Shown here one piece after another: positions 43,839 through 59,100 of a stretch of 64,000 bases of DNA; the first letter of the stretch is position 1, and each line of letters begins with the position of its first letter. The notes under the pieces were generated by a model. The model was not told where the DNA came from. It saw only the letters and a list, made by a program, of their open reading frames with translations, and made no database searches. The stretch is taken from positions 9,423,001-9,487,000 of the forward strand of contig JAJKFL010000002.1 in assembly GCA_021186555.1 (NCBI GenBank), in the 5' to 3' direction. The stretch comes from Reticulitermes speratus. Taxonomy: Eukaryota; Arthropoda; Insecta; Blattodea; Rhinotermitidae. Made by a program: the position numbers and the translations under genes.

Positions 43839-45560
43839 ATGACAAGGCGGGTGATGAGAGTGCCCACTCCCTCACCTCCCCTGGTCACACCAGGCAGATT
43901 TTCTCTCTCAGATTCTGAGAAAGCTGAAGCCCTAGTGGACAGTCTTGAGGCTCAGTTTCAGCTGGTAAACGACCCATCGGATCCAGCAGTTATTGAGATG
44001 GTTGACGAGGCGCTGCAAGCATACTCTTTTTCTCCTGCAAGCGAGCCCAAGTTAACCAACCCCGCGGAGGTACAGGATGCCATCCGGGGTCTCAAGGTCG
44101 GCAAGGCGCCGGGCCCAAACAGTACACCGAACAAGGCTCTGAAGCACCTTCCGCAGCGAGCTGTATTCCTCCTCGTCGCGATATTCAACGCAGCTCTTCT
44201 TGCACAGTACTTCCCAGCAGTATGTCAATAAAAAATTCCAATGACACCATCGGGAATCGAACCCGTGACCTTCCGGCTTGTAGAGCAGTGCCTCAACTAA
44301 CTGCGCCGCCGCGTGAGGGGGAACCAGTCTCTCCTGTTTTGTTCAGTCTGTATGCCAACGACATGCCGGTGCAATTCCACCACGTCAAACTGGCCTTGTA
44401 CGCGGATGACACGGCAATCATTGCCACATCCCGCAAGCCAGCGCTACTTGTTAGCTACTTAGAAGCATACCTCAGCGGTGGCAGAGAGAATGGAGGATCG
44501 CCATCAACATCAATGTCTCCAAGAGCAACACAATGCTCTTCATGAAGGCCTGGTGGCGAGTCTCCAAGCCTCAACTGGTGCAGTTCCTAGGGGAGCCAAT
44601 CCAGTGGGTTGATACAGCCCGCTATCTGGGAGTGATCCTTGATACACGGATGACCTGGTCGCCCCATTTCGTCCAGGTCAGGAAGAAAGCTGCCCAAAAA
44701 CTGGGTCTGCTTGGCTGTCGCCTACACAGGAGAAGCGGTCTCTCCATCAGGAACAGAGTTCTGCTGTATAAGCAGCTCATACGCCCCATGATGGACTATG
44801 CGTGCCCCATTTGGAGGTCCACCTCCTGCAGCCACGTCAGGAAGCTGCAGGTTCTTCAATCCAAGTGTCTTCACATTGCTATTGGTGCACCTTGGTACGT
44901 TAGTAACGTGCAAATTCACGAAGATTTGGAAGTTCCTTTCTTTGCCGAACACATCAGAGACCAAACCGAGAGTTACAACTCAAAGTTAGCTGGTGTGGGG
45001 AATCCCTTATTTCAGCAACTTGGCAGATATTTGCGCTGACCGAGGGCTGACCCACGTCGCGTAGCGCACAAGCTACTGGGACTGAGGTCAGCAGACATGT
45101 TGAGGCCGCAAAACGATGGCCAAAACGATACCGAATTGTGCCTAGCACTGATTAGCTAGGCTCTTTTTGACTACCCTGACTGAGGTTTTTCCGTGATTTT
45201 TCCTCAGTTGTAAGGTGAATGCCAGGGTATGATACAAAGTTGGGGCATGGCCCGCACTCCACCCCCCACCGGTAACGGCGGTTTCACCCCTGTGCTAGTT
45301 TGTAGACACACGAATATAATAGCGAAAATGCCACTGTGGGTTCAAACCCCAGGGAGCCATCCAGCCAAAGTAAACCCCCTCCCCTCCCCCCACTAAAGAA
45401 GACTATACGCTCCTAGAGCTGTAGCCTTTAGTATACCAAGTCACGGCCCTTGACCGAGATTATAAAACGTTAGCGTAAGCGCAATACCCTGTTATAGTAT
45501 AAGGTGTCTGCTATTGAGCCCAGTGATGCGTTAAAACGCAGGAATGGCTAAACAGACCAA
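43839..45560 (+). mobile_element. Truncated jockey LINE with SINE, unit 2 copy
   Basis: Counterpart of 15670-17390. The SINE is at about 44224-44314 (minus strand). A substitution gives YANDMPV here against YANDMSV in unit 1; proline is what I would expect in this clade. One base near 44573 (CTCAACTGG against CTCACTGG) restores the frame before QFLGEPIQWVDTARYLG that is offset in unit 1. Confidence 0.85.
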
Positions 45561-46385
45561 GGGATGTCGACTTGTGCAGAGCGCAATTCTCTGCCCTTAT
45601 CTCTTTGGTTGGTTGGTTGGTGGTGGTTGGCTGCAGGAATGAGAAATGTAAATAGGGAAAAATTACGTACATATATGACCCCTTTTCTGGGATCCTGTGT
45701 GTTTGGAGTGAAACATGAGAAGTGGTAAGCCCTGTTCATGGCCACAAGTAAGGGAGTGTCATCTCAGGAGACTAAACCATCCTATCCTGTCAGAGAACCT
45801 TCAGCTTCCTGTCTGTCAAGAAGTGTATGACAAGCTTCCACACTATGCTAAGGGAGAACTGCCCTCCATGTTTATGCTGGTGGGATGCAGCTCCTTCACT
45901 TGCATCCCATATGAGGTGGTGCTTCTGCCAGAATTTCTAGGCCAGGATGCTGGTGTTGAGCAGAATGTGATGACCAAATTGTTTGGCCAGTGCTGACTTC
46001 CCTGATTAGTTTTGTTGAGTACAATGGCAACGTTCATTCATGATATAACATCCGGTTTATCGAACATAACATTTCTGCATTTGCGAGGGATGCAATATAA
46101 CCCTGGTGTTTTTAGGCCCACATCCATCACAGGACAGGAAGCTAGACACTTCATGACTGGAATGCCTACCAACTTTATGTTATATGTGGATAGCACCCTG
46201 CCAATGTTGTTGAAGGTGTTGTGAACAAAGAGCTGGATGTCATTTGTGTGCATGTGCGCATATGTGTGCATTTGTGTGCAGGGGCATGGATGTATGGTTG
46301 GTATAGTTAATATATTTTATTTTCTGAATAAATCTTGTGATATTCTCATTGTTCAATGAAGTTTGTTTTTTGTTCTGTCTGTCAG

Positions 46386-46468
46386 GAGGTCCTTCAATAC
46401 AAAATTGATTCCAGGTGGCCCTTTACATTGTTGCTGTGTTGGAGTACATCTCAGCTGATATTCTGAAG
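46386..46468 (+). CDS. Sos: Sos exon 3, unit 2, with one-base deletion
   Basis: ATTGATTCCAGGTGG here replaces ATTGATTCCCAGGTGG of unit 1, so the exon is 83 instead of 84 bases and the frame shifts after residue YKID. The change is in a CCC run, the commonest place for long-read consensus errors, but a real mutation in a non-functional copy is equally possible. Confidence 0.9.
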
Positions 46469-49400
46469 GTAAATTTTTTTTTACCGAAGTTTAAAGAGGG
46501 AGAGAGTGTGTAAGTAAGTCAAAATTGAGATTTTCAGTGATGAATTCAGTCTAGTACCCCAAATACTAAGAACTGGCCTGTGTGTGCACCGTACTGTGTG
46601 ACCTGAGTACCATGCCTAGACATTTCTTAATTGGTATAATTGATTTTCCTGTGGCTTTAATAAAGCTGGTGGAAGTGGCTAATTAGTTTTCTTTGTTTAG
46701 GATTATTTGACTTCGGTATGTTTGAAAGCTTGATAACATAGCCTTAAACCATGTTTTCATACAATAGGAGATTCCGTGAAAATTTCTGGCGTATAATTTA
46801 TGTACAGTATTCCATCTGTTGCTTTCATAAATCTGAACTTTAATCTGTAATTTTTTTCCGAGAAGAGCCATAACCATTCTGTTCAGTGGATATACATACT
46901 TATTCTTTATTAAATACATTTTTGCATTGCCTTTGAATTTCTGTGTACTAAGCACAGGTAAGTTAAATGTGGAACCTTTGCTATAAAGTAACAGATGTGT
47001 CAAAAAAAAAAGGTAAATATACTGTGTGTACTTGAATGAAATTTGGGAACAAAGGAAAATTGTGGGCCATACACACAGTTTCTCTCACTTTTATCCTTAT
47101 GTTGTTCATCCTATTGTTCATTTATGCATTAGCAATAACAATAACAAAACGTAACCCTGTAACAACAAAAATGGATATGCTGGTTAGAACACCTATGTAC
47201 ATCCAATACAGCCTGGAGAATATGCCTCAGGTCTGAAAATTCGTACCACTGCCTACTACATGTTTTTTAAAATTTGTATTAATTTGGTCAGCATTTTTAT
47301 TTTACAAGATTTACCACTGCAACATAAGCCATCACATATATAAAAAAATGTTTTGTCATGATTAACAATACGGTGTGGTTTTATGTTATCATGACTTTAA
47401 CCTCCATAACAAATTTGGATCTCGTACTTGACTTCTGCGTTATGCATGTTGTATATGGAATCTTTAAGTTACTGTACACCCTGATGACGGCTTATGTGAA
47501 AGCTGAAACATGTAGCTGAGGTTTTTAAGTATATAAGTTGTGCTAGACTCTTCTTATCATTTGTCTCATTTTTGTTCAGTCATTGAGGCATTGGACTGAA
47601 GATAAGGTAAAGTCTATGCTTTTTAGCATATTTGTGGCCAGGCATGATACTGGTAACCATGAAGGTGATTGTTATTTCTGGTTATGCAAAGTACAGGGCT
47701 ACCATGCTAGAAATAAACATTATGTTTGTTATTCAAATTGTGTATGTTCAATACAATCCACTGCATTTGGAACTTAACACACGTGTGCATTCCATCACAG
47801 ACTTTAGGAGTGCTCATACTTAATATGCAGTGTTGAATCTGGTGGTAATAGCCTACACAGATTCTGTTCATTTTAACGGACATGAAAAAATTAATACTTT
47901 CATTTAATGTACCAACTAAATGCACTTACAATATATAGGGCAGTATAGTCACTTAACTCCGACATGTTTTGGCATGACAGTGCCAACTTCAGGGAGTACA
48001 TACCAAGTTTAAATCCATTTATAGTAAAATGGTTTACGTGTATGAAATTCACAACCTGCGATGAACTCTGCAGTTAATAGCAGTTTTTATATGGATAAAA
48101 TATGTGAATTTTCTGTTGTATTATGTATATATGTGTATGTCATATTGTAAAACATTAAAATGTAAAATATTAAAAATATGTAAAATGTAATTAGAGACAA
48201 TATTATTCTAAGTCATGGTAGTGTATATTCAAACATCTACTGTAGTCCTCGATCCAGTGCGGACCATGTTCTTGTATGACGTATGGTGTGCAGATGGCAA
48301 CCGAATACTGAGTTGGTATATTAAACGAAAATATTGATTCAAATGTACGGAGTAAATAATTTTAAAAAACTGAAAGAAATTAGTTATGATGTGCAGCTCT
48401 TCACATAAAGTGAACCAAATGAGCTGTTGAGGAATAGGGTCTTTTCAGCTGATTATGTAGAGATCCTGGGATCCAGGCTCCAAGCAGGTACCTACCTTCT
48501 TTCGTACTAGAGCATAGTTTTATTGGTATAGAAATCGTGAGCAGGGATGTGTTCCACATGTTTCACAGTAATGCTCATTTATCTTTTTCAACGACATTGC
48601 TGGATTAATAACTACTTTAGGAGTTGCAGCTTGTGGAAGTTTTTTTTTTTTATTAATTCCTGCCAGTTTGTCACAGTCATAAATGTGCTTCTATTCCAAT
48701 TGCTCATTTGGTGCCTTGAAAGAAATAAAAGTTCCACACTTCCTCATAATAGAGTTAAATATACTGAGTGTTACTGTGTACGTTGTGGAGACGAAAGTTA
48801 CAAGTGTGCTGATCGGTCAGCTGTGCACATACAAAAAGTGTCGTGTATAAGAGGAAAGATTTCACTGGATATGTAGGAAGTGGAAGGTGAAATTTCAACG
48901 TGATTGCTTGTTGCTGATGGTAATGGAAAGGAGAGACTTTCGGCGTGGAACATAAAAAAACATAATTTTGATTGCAGGTACTGTGTTGAATTTGAATGAG
49001 TATTCATTAGCTCATCAGTTCTGATTGTTGCCAATGCATTTGTTTTCTGACTGTTCTGGTAGATTACAAAGTGATTGTTCATTGGGACTTGGTAAATAAA
49101 ATGTTGAGTTTTACTGATTCGTAAAAATTCCTTTCATGATATGGAATGACTGGCATTTTTTAGATCATTGTACCGGAAGTGACTTACAGGGATGAAAAAA
49201 ATAACTGTTGTCATATTCAGATCTGTAGACCATTGTTATTGGTGTGAGAATTTTATTTTTTCTTATAGCTGGCAGGAAATTACGTGAAAAATATCCGCCA
49301 TGTGGACATTACATGCCAAGATATCCGTGTTGCCATGTGTGCAGACAAGGTGAATATACCACATCCTAGTATTCTATCAAATTTTACTTTCCAGTTTTTA

Positions 49401-49733
49401 GATTGATTACTGCATCATCACTATAAGATATTTGCTAAGGCTGGTAGCTGATCTGAGCAGTTCATGCTGAAAAGTGTCACAAATAAAACTTTCTCTGGGG
49501 ACATTGAATTTTATGCTTTTTGTGTTGCTACTATTTATTTAGTGGCAGCTGAAATAATAGTGTATGAAATGTTAGTAAAATTAATAAAATTACATGTTTT
49601 TGATTTATCCCTGATGTGTTTTAGTAGGTTATCTGAACTGATTATGGTGAAATAGTATAATGGGATTTGAGTTTACTTAACTGTTGTGATGGATTTGTTT
49701 TATAAAATATTTGATGTTTTAATCATTAAATAG

Positions 49734-49961
49734 GTCCTCAAGGACATGTTTTATCAAGATGAGGATGCCAGAGGAGGTGGGGGTCTGTCAGGAAATGGTG
49801 TGATGGACAACTCTGACCATGTCACACCTCGAACCTCTCCCACCTACGACGAAGTTGTAAAGGACCTTATCCATGATGAGAAACCATAGCTACGTGACTT
49901 GCACATGATCATCAAAGCTTTTAGGGAAGAAATTGCAAAACTGGTAGCAGGAGACTCAAAG
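49734..49961 (+). CDS. Sos: Sos exon 5, unit 2, same in-frame TAG
   Basis: CCATAG at 49884-49889 is identical to unit 1, so the stop either predates the duplication or was copied by conversion or by assembly consensus. Confidence 0.9.
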
Positions 49962-52900
49962 GTACTTCAATTGACAAAGACTGATGGAATTTTAATCTTG
50001 TGCCATGTCATTTAAATACACTTTATTCTGCTACCGGTATTCCACTTGCACTAGTAGATGGCAAAGTGTCAACTTATTTTCTGTTATGTAATGTGAGTGA
50101 ATTAACAAAGCTTTCTGTGAGTTTTGTGCCATTACAAAGAAGAAATAATGAGCTTTGAATTGTACAAAGGTTAAACACATTCTCTGTTTACTTGTGCTGC
50201 TCAAGAAATCATTTAACGGTTTTCAAACTAAGTATTTATTTGGGTAGAGATGTCTGAAAATAAGTTCTGTGGGTCTGTAGGTTAAGTCTACCATTTGTTT
50301 TTCTCCTGAGCTGTATGTATGCAGAAATAAAAGAATAATGAACATACTTCTCTCATTTGTGGCACAGCAAATTTTGTGTGTGTATTCATAGGAACTGGAT
50401 GCCATGTTCAGCAATATCATGGACATATATGAGCTGACGGTGACACTGCTTAGTTCATTGGAAGATATGCTGGAGATGTGCGAGGAGAAACAGGTCCCAG
50501 CGATAGGCAGCTGCTTTGAAGAGTTAGCTGAGGTAAAACACTATCTCATAGCCAAGAATTTTGTGAGCTGCAAGTGACATTATTTGTTTATGTTGGCCCT
50601 CTGTTTTGTTAAATGGTGACAGTAACATTAAGATCTGCCGATAATCCTTGAAATAGCTGAAATGGTGGGGAGGGGGCCTGATTTAGATACAATTGTATTT
50701 ATCTTTTCTGTGTATTTGTATATGACCTGGAGGTAATTGGGGGTCTTAATTTCAAATTAATGTTTACTGTTCTTTTTCATGCATAAGTAATTGTTGCACT
50801 GAATCACAGAACCTGGAAATGTTCAGCTAAGAAACTGAAGAGAAATGGGAGAGGGATACAGACGAGTATAGAAGCAGCAATGTAATTAAATAAAGAGCAG
50901 TTGAGCCACTTTTGTGGGCATAGTTTGTATTGTATGATTGCTATTGGAGCAAAAGCGAATGAACAAAAAAAAAACTGGTAACTTCTGTGCAGAATATTTA
51001 ATTGGTGCAAAGTTAATGACTTCTGCAAAAAAAGCACAAGTACTTTGTTGCTGAAATAGGTAGGAAAAGAACTTGAATGGCAGATCATGTCATTATACAA
51101 GGTACAGGTAAGGCAGTTTGCAAAATGGCTGTTTGGTCTAGGTGTTACTAACGTTTCCAATGGCAGGCTGAGCCATATTCTACGCACTACCATTTTGTAC
51201 ACTTCAAAATCTGCTACTGTATGTACCATCTGCAGTAACATTAAGAAACTCTGCATTTTGCCACACAGTGTATTTTGTGACCCATGTAATTCTCACAATA
51301 AATACCAGTTATTTCCCTGTACATCATAAACTGACTGGTCTTTGTAATGGAAATGGGTTGCGTTTACTGTGATGTAAGAAGTGAATGTTTGTATATAATT
51401 TTATGAACATCATTGTTCAAAGGGTTAATAATGTAGTGGTGGCATCTACTTTAAAAAATGTATTGTAGGATGCTGTGTTAATGGTTTATCTTGTATAAAA
51501 TCTTCAGTGCAGGTAATAATTTCAGACACTTCAAATTTGTTGTAGGCTTATGAATTTGACGTATATGACCGTTATGCCAAGGACTTAACTCAGCAACAAA
51601 TTCGAGATGCTCTCACACGATTGATCAGGCGACCTGAGGTGTCTGATGCCCTGCAGTCAGCAGGTCATGGATTTTGGGAGGCTGTGAAATATTACTTGCC
51701 TAAATTGCTTCTTGGGCCTGTCTGGCATTGTTTCCTGTACTTTGAGTATATCAAGGTAAGTTAAACTGGATGATTGAATGTCCTGATTGATTGACCATTC
51801 TCTTTAGGTAGTAATTGTATAGGTACACTCCCGTTTACATGATAATGTTTGTGAAAAATGTTGTATAACACAAAAATATGTAAGTTGGAGATACCTTCTC
51901 CATTGTCTTTTGTTAAAAATGGGGATTATAACCTGGTTGATGATTTCCAATGATATATTGTATTGATATATCTTTTTTGGTACTTTAAAAGTGACAGTAA
52001 TTGATTCATGAATTGAATCAGAATGAAATGTGGAGTGTGGAATGTAGCGCTTACATGCATGGTGAAATAAGGTGTAATTAGGGTGCTGAGGTTTGAGACA
52101 TATTTGCATTGCTGTCTGTACATTTGATGTATTGCATTCTGCCCTTAGCAGCGTTTTCACAGCATATTGTAGTAGAATTAATTTCATTTATGATACATGC
52201 AGATCCTCCATCGGTTAAAGCCTGGTGATGAAGATGGTGAAAGTTTAGAGCAAGTAGAGGGCCTCCTTCGTCCGTTGCAGGTGAAGCTCAATAAAACTGT
52301 AGGCAACTTCCCTAAAAAGTAAGTAGTTGTGAGAATAATAAAAATGTTTGGAAACTGAAGTGCATTGTTTTTTTCTTTTGTTGTGTCCTAATTAAATGTA
52401 ACTGTCCTTTAATTTTAGAGAGGCTGGGGTTCGGATGCATGGTCGAGCAAGAAGGCAGATGGCCCTTGAGAAGGCAACTGAACTTCAGATATTAATAGAT
52501 GGTTGGGAGGGTAAAGACATAGGCCAGTGCTGTAATGAATTTATTCGAGGTAAGTAAATGGAATATCAGTTCACCAGTTTGACAACATAGTACTATATTT
52601 GGTATTTATCAGAATACAGGATGACCACCTAGAAATAGGAGCTGAATAAAGAGAAGGGCCCTGAAAAAATGTATTCAAGTCATCCGAGACTCGGTCATTT
52701 TGGACATTTGTAACAGTAATGTATACTGAATGCAAATATGTAACATTTTGTGTGTCTTCCTTTGCTGGGCAACTAAGATTCAAATCCTGGCTAGAAAGGG
52801 ATTTTCTCTGCAGTGCCAAGACTGATTTTGGAACTTATGGAATGGGTAGCAGGTAGGCCGATACACTATCCTTATTATGAAGCTGACCACTCGCTTGACG

Positions 52901-55215
52901 TATATGAGATCTGGAATGTGTGGAGCTTTATTTCCATCCCCCACATGCATTAATGGCATGGTGCATAGGCATAGGAACAGGGTGCCTTCATCCTCATCAG
53001 ATAATGTGCCTGGATTTTCCTAAAGAGAAAAGTGGTTGGTATTACAATTAAGTACTTTAATTCTAACTCCATACAGTAATAAGTCTGCATAGGTTATGCA
53101 GCATGTAGGATCATGATTGCTGTTGTGTGTTGACATTACAGGTGACATGTAGGATGTTAAGGAGCCAGACCATCTGTACTAGGCAATACATGTCGTTGCT
53201 CAGCTTTGTGTTCAGTCAGTGGGTCTGTTAATGATGATATTTTTAATTAGAATCTGAATTTGCCCCAGAAATAATTTTTTATCCAATGTGCATATATATT
53301 CTGGATCATGTTGCTTACACATGTTGGGTCACTTGCAGTGCATTTTCATATGTTTGACTTGGAATCTTGTGTTGAATTTTAAAATGAGTCACCCATGTCT
53401 CCACTTAGTAATAATACAGTGAACCCCTATTTTACATTTTTGTAGGGACCACCTAAAAATGGCGTAAAAACCACAGGAAATGCAAAATGCAGGAACATAA
53501 AATTGAGATTTTACAGTACATATTTACTGTCATAAAATATGCAATCTTCAAAAATCATGTCACATCATGTTTTTTGTCACCAGTGGTAATTAAGTAACCT
53601 GTTCAAAAGTAAAATATATGCATATGGTCTGTAATGACAGAATGGCATGTAACCCTTGGGTTTTAAGATGGTATTCTAAGAGAAATCCTTCTCAGATCTT
53701 CTAACACAGAAAATTGTGCATTTAACTCTGAAAGCTATGTAGTGGAAATGTTGTTTAAATGGGTATGCTATAGATTGATATGTGCTGTTGCAGAGGATGT
53801 ACTGGGAAAGGTGGGCAGTGGGCGACGGCTCACAGAACGGCGTGTATTTCTTTTTGATGGACTCATGATACTGTGCAAACCGAACAGCAAGAGAGCATCT
53901 GTTTCTGTTACGGGACCAATTGGTGGAGAGTATCATCTTAAAGAGAGATACTTTATTCGTAAAGTGGAAATTATCGACCGTGAAGATACAGAAGGTGTGC
54001 ATCTTTGTACTATATATAATGAAGTGGCAATCTGTGAAGTACCATATTTTATTTTATGAGATTTTGTTACAGTTTGAAGATATTTTTGATTCTGAGAAGT
54101 CACAAATAACACTGAATTGTTTAAAATTTGAACTGTATGTAAAAATGTTATAATGTGATGTATGTTTAGAACTGTACTTACGTGGTTGTGTTGCTTTTCT
54201 AGAACTGAAAAATGCGTTTGAGATTGCTCCACGTGATCAACCTAATGTTATACTTGTAGCAAAGTCTGCTGAAGACAAAAATAACTGGATGGCTGATCTC
54301 ATCATGCTCAATACAAAGAGGTGTGTGTTTTGAGTTCTGTGAGTAGTATGGACATAACAGTTCAGAACAGCATGGTGCAGGGTGTGGAAGGCCCCTGTAT
54401 ATTCTTTCAGTTTCACTTGCTCGTATTCTTCTAGCAATAAGATTTTCAGAAATTTTGACACAACTGTAATAATTATCATGATGTATGTGATGGCAGTAAT
54501 GGGGATTGGGTCACTAAACACAGAAAATAGTACCTTGGTTTTTTCTCCTCTGCTGCATAATTTTATAAAGTAGTATTGTATGCAATCACACACAAGCCTC
54601 AGAGGTAACTCTGTACTTTACTCGTCCCTGGGTTAAGGATTTGGAATAGAAGCCCTTTTCTCCAAGCTTCATCTAGTGGTAGCTTCTGATTTGACTTCAG
54701 TAGTAACTGAAACTTTTGTGTTCAAATCTAATGCCGGTTTTATGTTAAAGAGCCCATCTTGGGATCCTTTGTGGAGTCTCTTACTGTTTTAGTGTAATGC
54801 CAGATAACAGTTCAGAAAGAATTGTTAAATAAACTAAGAAACAAATGTTAGTATCCCAGCATTAGTATCTTTTCTGTTACATGTCAGTATGAATTATTTC
54901 TTTCTACCCTTTTTTTTATATATTTATATATAGTATGTTGGAACGCACTCTGGACAGTATCCTATTGGATGAAGAAAAGAAGCACCCCTTGCGCTTACCT
55001 TCGCCTTCAATATACAGATTCGCAGAGGCAGACTCAAAGTCCAATATTGTGTTGGAAGAGCGTGAAAATGCGGGAGTGCCACTAATAAAGGTGAGGTGCT
55101 GCAGATTTCTTTGTAAATTTTATCTCTTAACATATCAGCATACCATTTATAAAACTAAAAGGAAATGTGTAGGCACTTGGTATGCGATACCAGTTGATTA
55201 GCTATAAATAATATA

Positions 55216-56162
55216 CCGTATATTCTCAAATCTAATCCGCACCCTTTTTACAGTTTTCATTCATTCATTGTGTAGTCTGTCTTACGACAGGTCCGTAGCC
55301 TCTTCCAAAGCGAGTTCTCCACAGGGTGCGATCTAGTGCTTCCTCTTTCAATTTCCAGTATCTTTTCTTATCCTTAAGGTCATCCAGCAGCTGCTTACGT
55401 CTTCTCCCTCGTCGTCCCGTCATTTCTATCCTTCCTTCTAACTTTCCTTCAATCACGTGTTTCAGAAGGCAGTTTCTACGCAATTTTAGTTTACAGTTTT
55501 AGAGGGCTAAAAAATCAGATGCGGATTAGATTTGCGTGCGGATTAGATTCGCGGTCGAGAGCTGGATTTTGGAAAAATGATTGAGCTGCTGTACGTGCCG
55601 TAAGAACAATACAATACAATAATCTATTATTTTATTATTTATTATTATAATTTATTGTTCTCAGAGTCGCCGTCATCACTCATAACTGAATCGTTATCCA
55701 TGCTCTCCACCCAGTTTCCGCCACAGTCGAACGTTGCTTTCATCAACTCCAAAAATTGCAGCGGCTTTGCGGTTTCCATTCTCCTCTGCGCACCGAATAA
55801 CTTCACGTTTGAACTTTGTCGTATATGAGAGTCGTTTAGATTTCAGGCGTCCCTCTTCCATAACTACGGTACACGACAAATTGGAACAAGCACCTCCCAC
55901 GTTTCAACAACTAAGGCGCGAGCTGGCTTCAGACGAGATTGCGCACGTCTGTTGAGAAAGGCCCCGCCTCTATCGGTATGACTCATCGGCCCCAGGCGTA
56001 GCGTCGGATTTTAACGCATTGGTAACATCCAATATTATTCAATCAGTCGCCCCGTGGGCAAGGGGTGGTTGAAGGAAAGGTGCGGATTAGAACTGCGAAC
56101 TAACTTTTTTCGTTTAAGAAATTGCCAAAAACTGAGTGCGGATTAGATTTGAGAATATACGG
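55216..56162 (-). mobile_element. pogo/Tigger-like element 2 with nested LINE, unit 2 copy
   Basis: Counterpart of 27050-27997. The nested LINE fragment is 55258-55489 with the duplication TTTACAGTTTT at 55247-55257 and 55490-55500. A one-base loss (TTGTTCTCAGAG near 55658) lies in the acidic C-terminal part. Confidence 0.75.
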
Positions 56163-59100
56163 TATATTGCCCTTCTGCTAAAACCTGTGTTCAGATAGTG
56201 TATATACTGGTATACTTCAATTTGACCACCTGTTGGGTTAATGTAAGAAGAAAGACAAATGAAATTTATTTTTGTGCATCCACTTATTGAAGTCCTATAG
56301 TTTTAGAAAAATTCCAGTTATGTAAAGAAACCAAATACAGTTTTATAGAGGGAGTGTTTCTTGCTGAGTTGGCTGGGAGTATGTTCTAGAGGTCACTGGG
56401 AGCAAAAGTGTCATATGCACCATAGGTCAGTATGACACTATTATGTAAAGTGCTAGTTCTATGATCTGCCACTACAGTAAATGTCTATTTCTCAGTCTGC
56501 TTTAAGTCTCAGTTGGATTTATTGTGTTTTATTGTTATTTGAAATGTATCTAACATTTACAGATGAGGACTGTACCACCTTTCATTTTGTATATGGCTTC
56601 TGCAGTGGAAATGGTAGGGAAGTGGGGAAGTATATAGGTTGAGTGTGTTTGAGAACAGGGTGCTGTTGTGCATTACTAGGATGATCAGATCAAGGATAAT
56701 GAGACAGGTGGGACTTGTAATATGTATGGGAGATATGAGATGTGTATGCAGAGTTGTAGTAGGTAAGCCTGTAGAGAAGAAATAACTTGAGAACTAGGCA
56801 TAGATGGCAGTCTAATACTTAAATAGACATTAATGAAATAAGGTGTGAGGGAGTAGGTTGGATTCTTCATTGGGCTCACAATAGGGTCAAATGGCAGCTT
56901 GTGATGAATGTAGTAGTGATCCTTAAGGTTCTATAAAACACAGCATTTCTTGCCTAATGGAGTGTCTCTTAAGAAGGGCTATGCTCCTTGTTATTAATTT
57001 AGTGTCTGCTGTTGTCACTTCATTCATCAAGCTTTGAATGTTACATGTGAGATAACACATTATACTCTGTAATTCTGATATTACAAGTGAATTATACGAA
57101 TCAGCTTTTCTTTGTAATTGATGAGAATGTGAGACTGGCAGTGAGAATACTACATTGCATCATAAATGCAGTATGTACAGTTGCATATTCAGCTGCTTCC
57201 TAGCTGTAACAAATGTTATGCTAAGCATTTTGATCTCTAATGCCTGAAATATTTCTTGTATTTTATAACAGGGTGCAACACTCTACAAGTTAGTGGAGAG
57301 GTTAACGTATCACATTTATTCTGATCCTATGTTTGTAAGAACATTCCTTACCACATACCGTAGCTTCTGCTCACCCCAGGTAAGCATGTGCATTACTCAG
57401 CATTCTTCACTTTGTGTTAAAGGCACTCAAGCCTCTTCTGACTGCACATATTCTCATTTTTTCTTTTCCATGATCTTGGTTTCCTATACCTGTCATTCTG
57501 CCCAAGTGATGTATCTAGTTTCCACAAATGATGGTCTGCCGGGTTTTTAGGCAGGTTGCAAGAAGTGCGTGTTGCCTTTATCGTCTCTGTCCATCCGTCT
57601 GTCCACATGTATCTGCGGCTTCCACTGGATGGATTTTTATAAAATTTGATATTGGTGACTTTTATGAAAATCTGTCAAGAAACCCAAGATTTTGTTGAAA
57701 TTGGACAAAAATATTGGGCACTTTACATGAATACGTAGGTATGTTTGTATTGTTAACAGCAATATGAAATATTTTGTAGCTCAAGTGCAAAGGGAACCCA
57801 TTGTTGCGCTTCCATGACTCAACACTTTATATTGTTGACAGCCACGTGTACATAAACAGCAGTACAAAGGGAACGTATTGTTGCGTTTTCATGGCAGCAA
57901 TGGTTACATGAGAGCGCCACAATTTTACATTATACATATATTGCCTGCCTTGTTACTGTGTAGTTTCATGGATTTGTTCTGATGTTTTTGAAGAATGTGC
58001 TGCCTCCATCTTCAGGGTGACTGAATTAGGTTCAGGTGGATGCTCCTCCAAAACATCAGAACAAACCCATTATACTATACAGTGTAAGAACCCAGAAGAC
58101 TGTCATTTGAGCAACATCTGCCATAAAAACCTGAAAAAATTGTATAACATTGTCTGTTGTGATTTACATTGTGCTGTACTGATTATAGTTTCAGTTCTTT
58201 TCTAATATCTCGTTCTTTGTAATTCAAGTCAAGTGCAGTGTTACTTAGTAACATGATTTATGATGTTATATTTCTGGTGTGGGGACATACTAGTATTATT
58301 TTTTGAAGTATGATAGGATGAAGTCTGTTGGTATTGGCCACTATTTGTACACCTTGTATAACAGAAATCAAATGAAAATTTTCCAAGTCTGAAACCGAAG
58401 TGATGTGAGCATGCAGCTGGCATCATAATTTCCCTGTATTTGTTCATATGTGGCCTTTTTCTACCTTCTGTTAATTGCATTTGTTTATGCCACAGATCTG
58501 TCAAGTGGAGACACCAGTATGTCTGTCTAATTTGAAGAAAAATGTGAATTAATGTAAATGATTTTCCAAAGCTATGTGACGGTTTCATGACAGGTCCATC
58601 ATCTCTAGTTGAAAGTAATAATAAACATTCTATTTATTATTTGTAACATGAGACAGTGGACAGAGTTTATGAATTAAACCTGTCCAAATGTGAGACACCA
58701 TTGTCAGAATCTTACAGAGTTGTAATATTAGGGTAGTGTGTTGTATTTGTTTTGTATTTCTTTATTCTTATTACTCCTATATTAAATGTAGCTATACTGA
58801 GGCCATGGAAGATTCCCATGGGTGGTTGGGCTGGTGCTCATGGCTTGTACTCTCCGCCTACTGTTATATTCCTCTCCACCCCCATCTGGCATGTATCATC
58901 CAGTCCTAAGCACTTGTCACTAGTGAAGATTGTCACATGGTTAACACTACCAGCATTCACATTCAAAATGACTGTAACTGGAAAGGAATGTAGGGATATG
59001 TGCTGGAAGGGGAACTGTACCAGTTTGAGGTAATTATGTAGGGATCAGTCTGTGGGATTTCTTTGTGTGATCTCAACATTTTTCTGCAAGGAAGGTGTAC

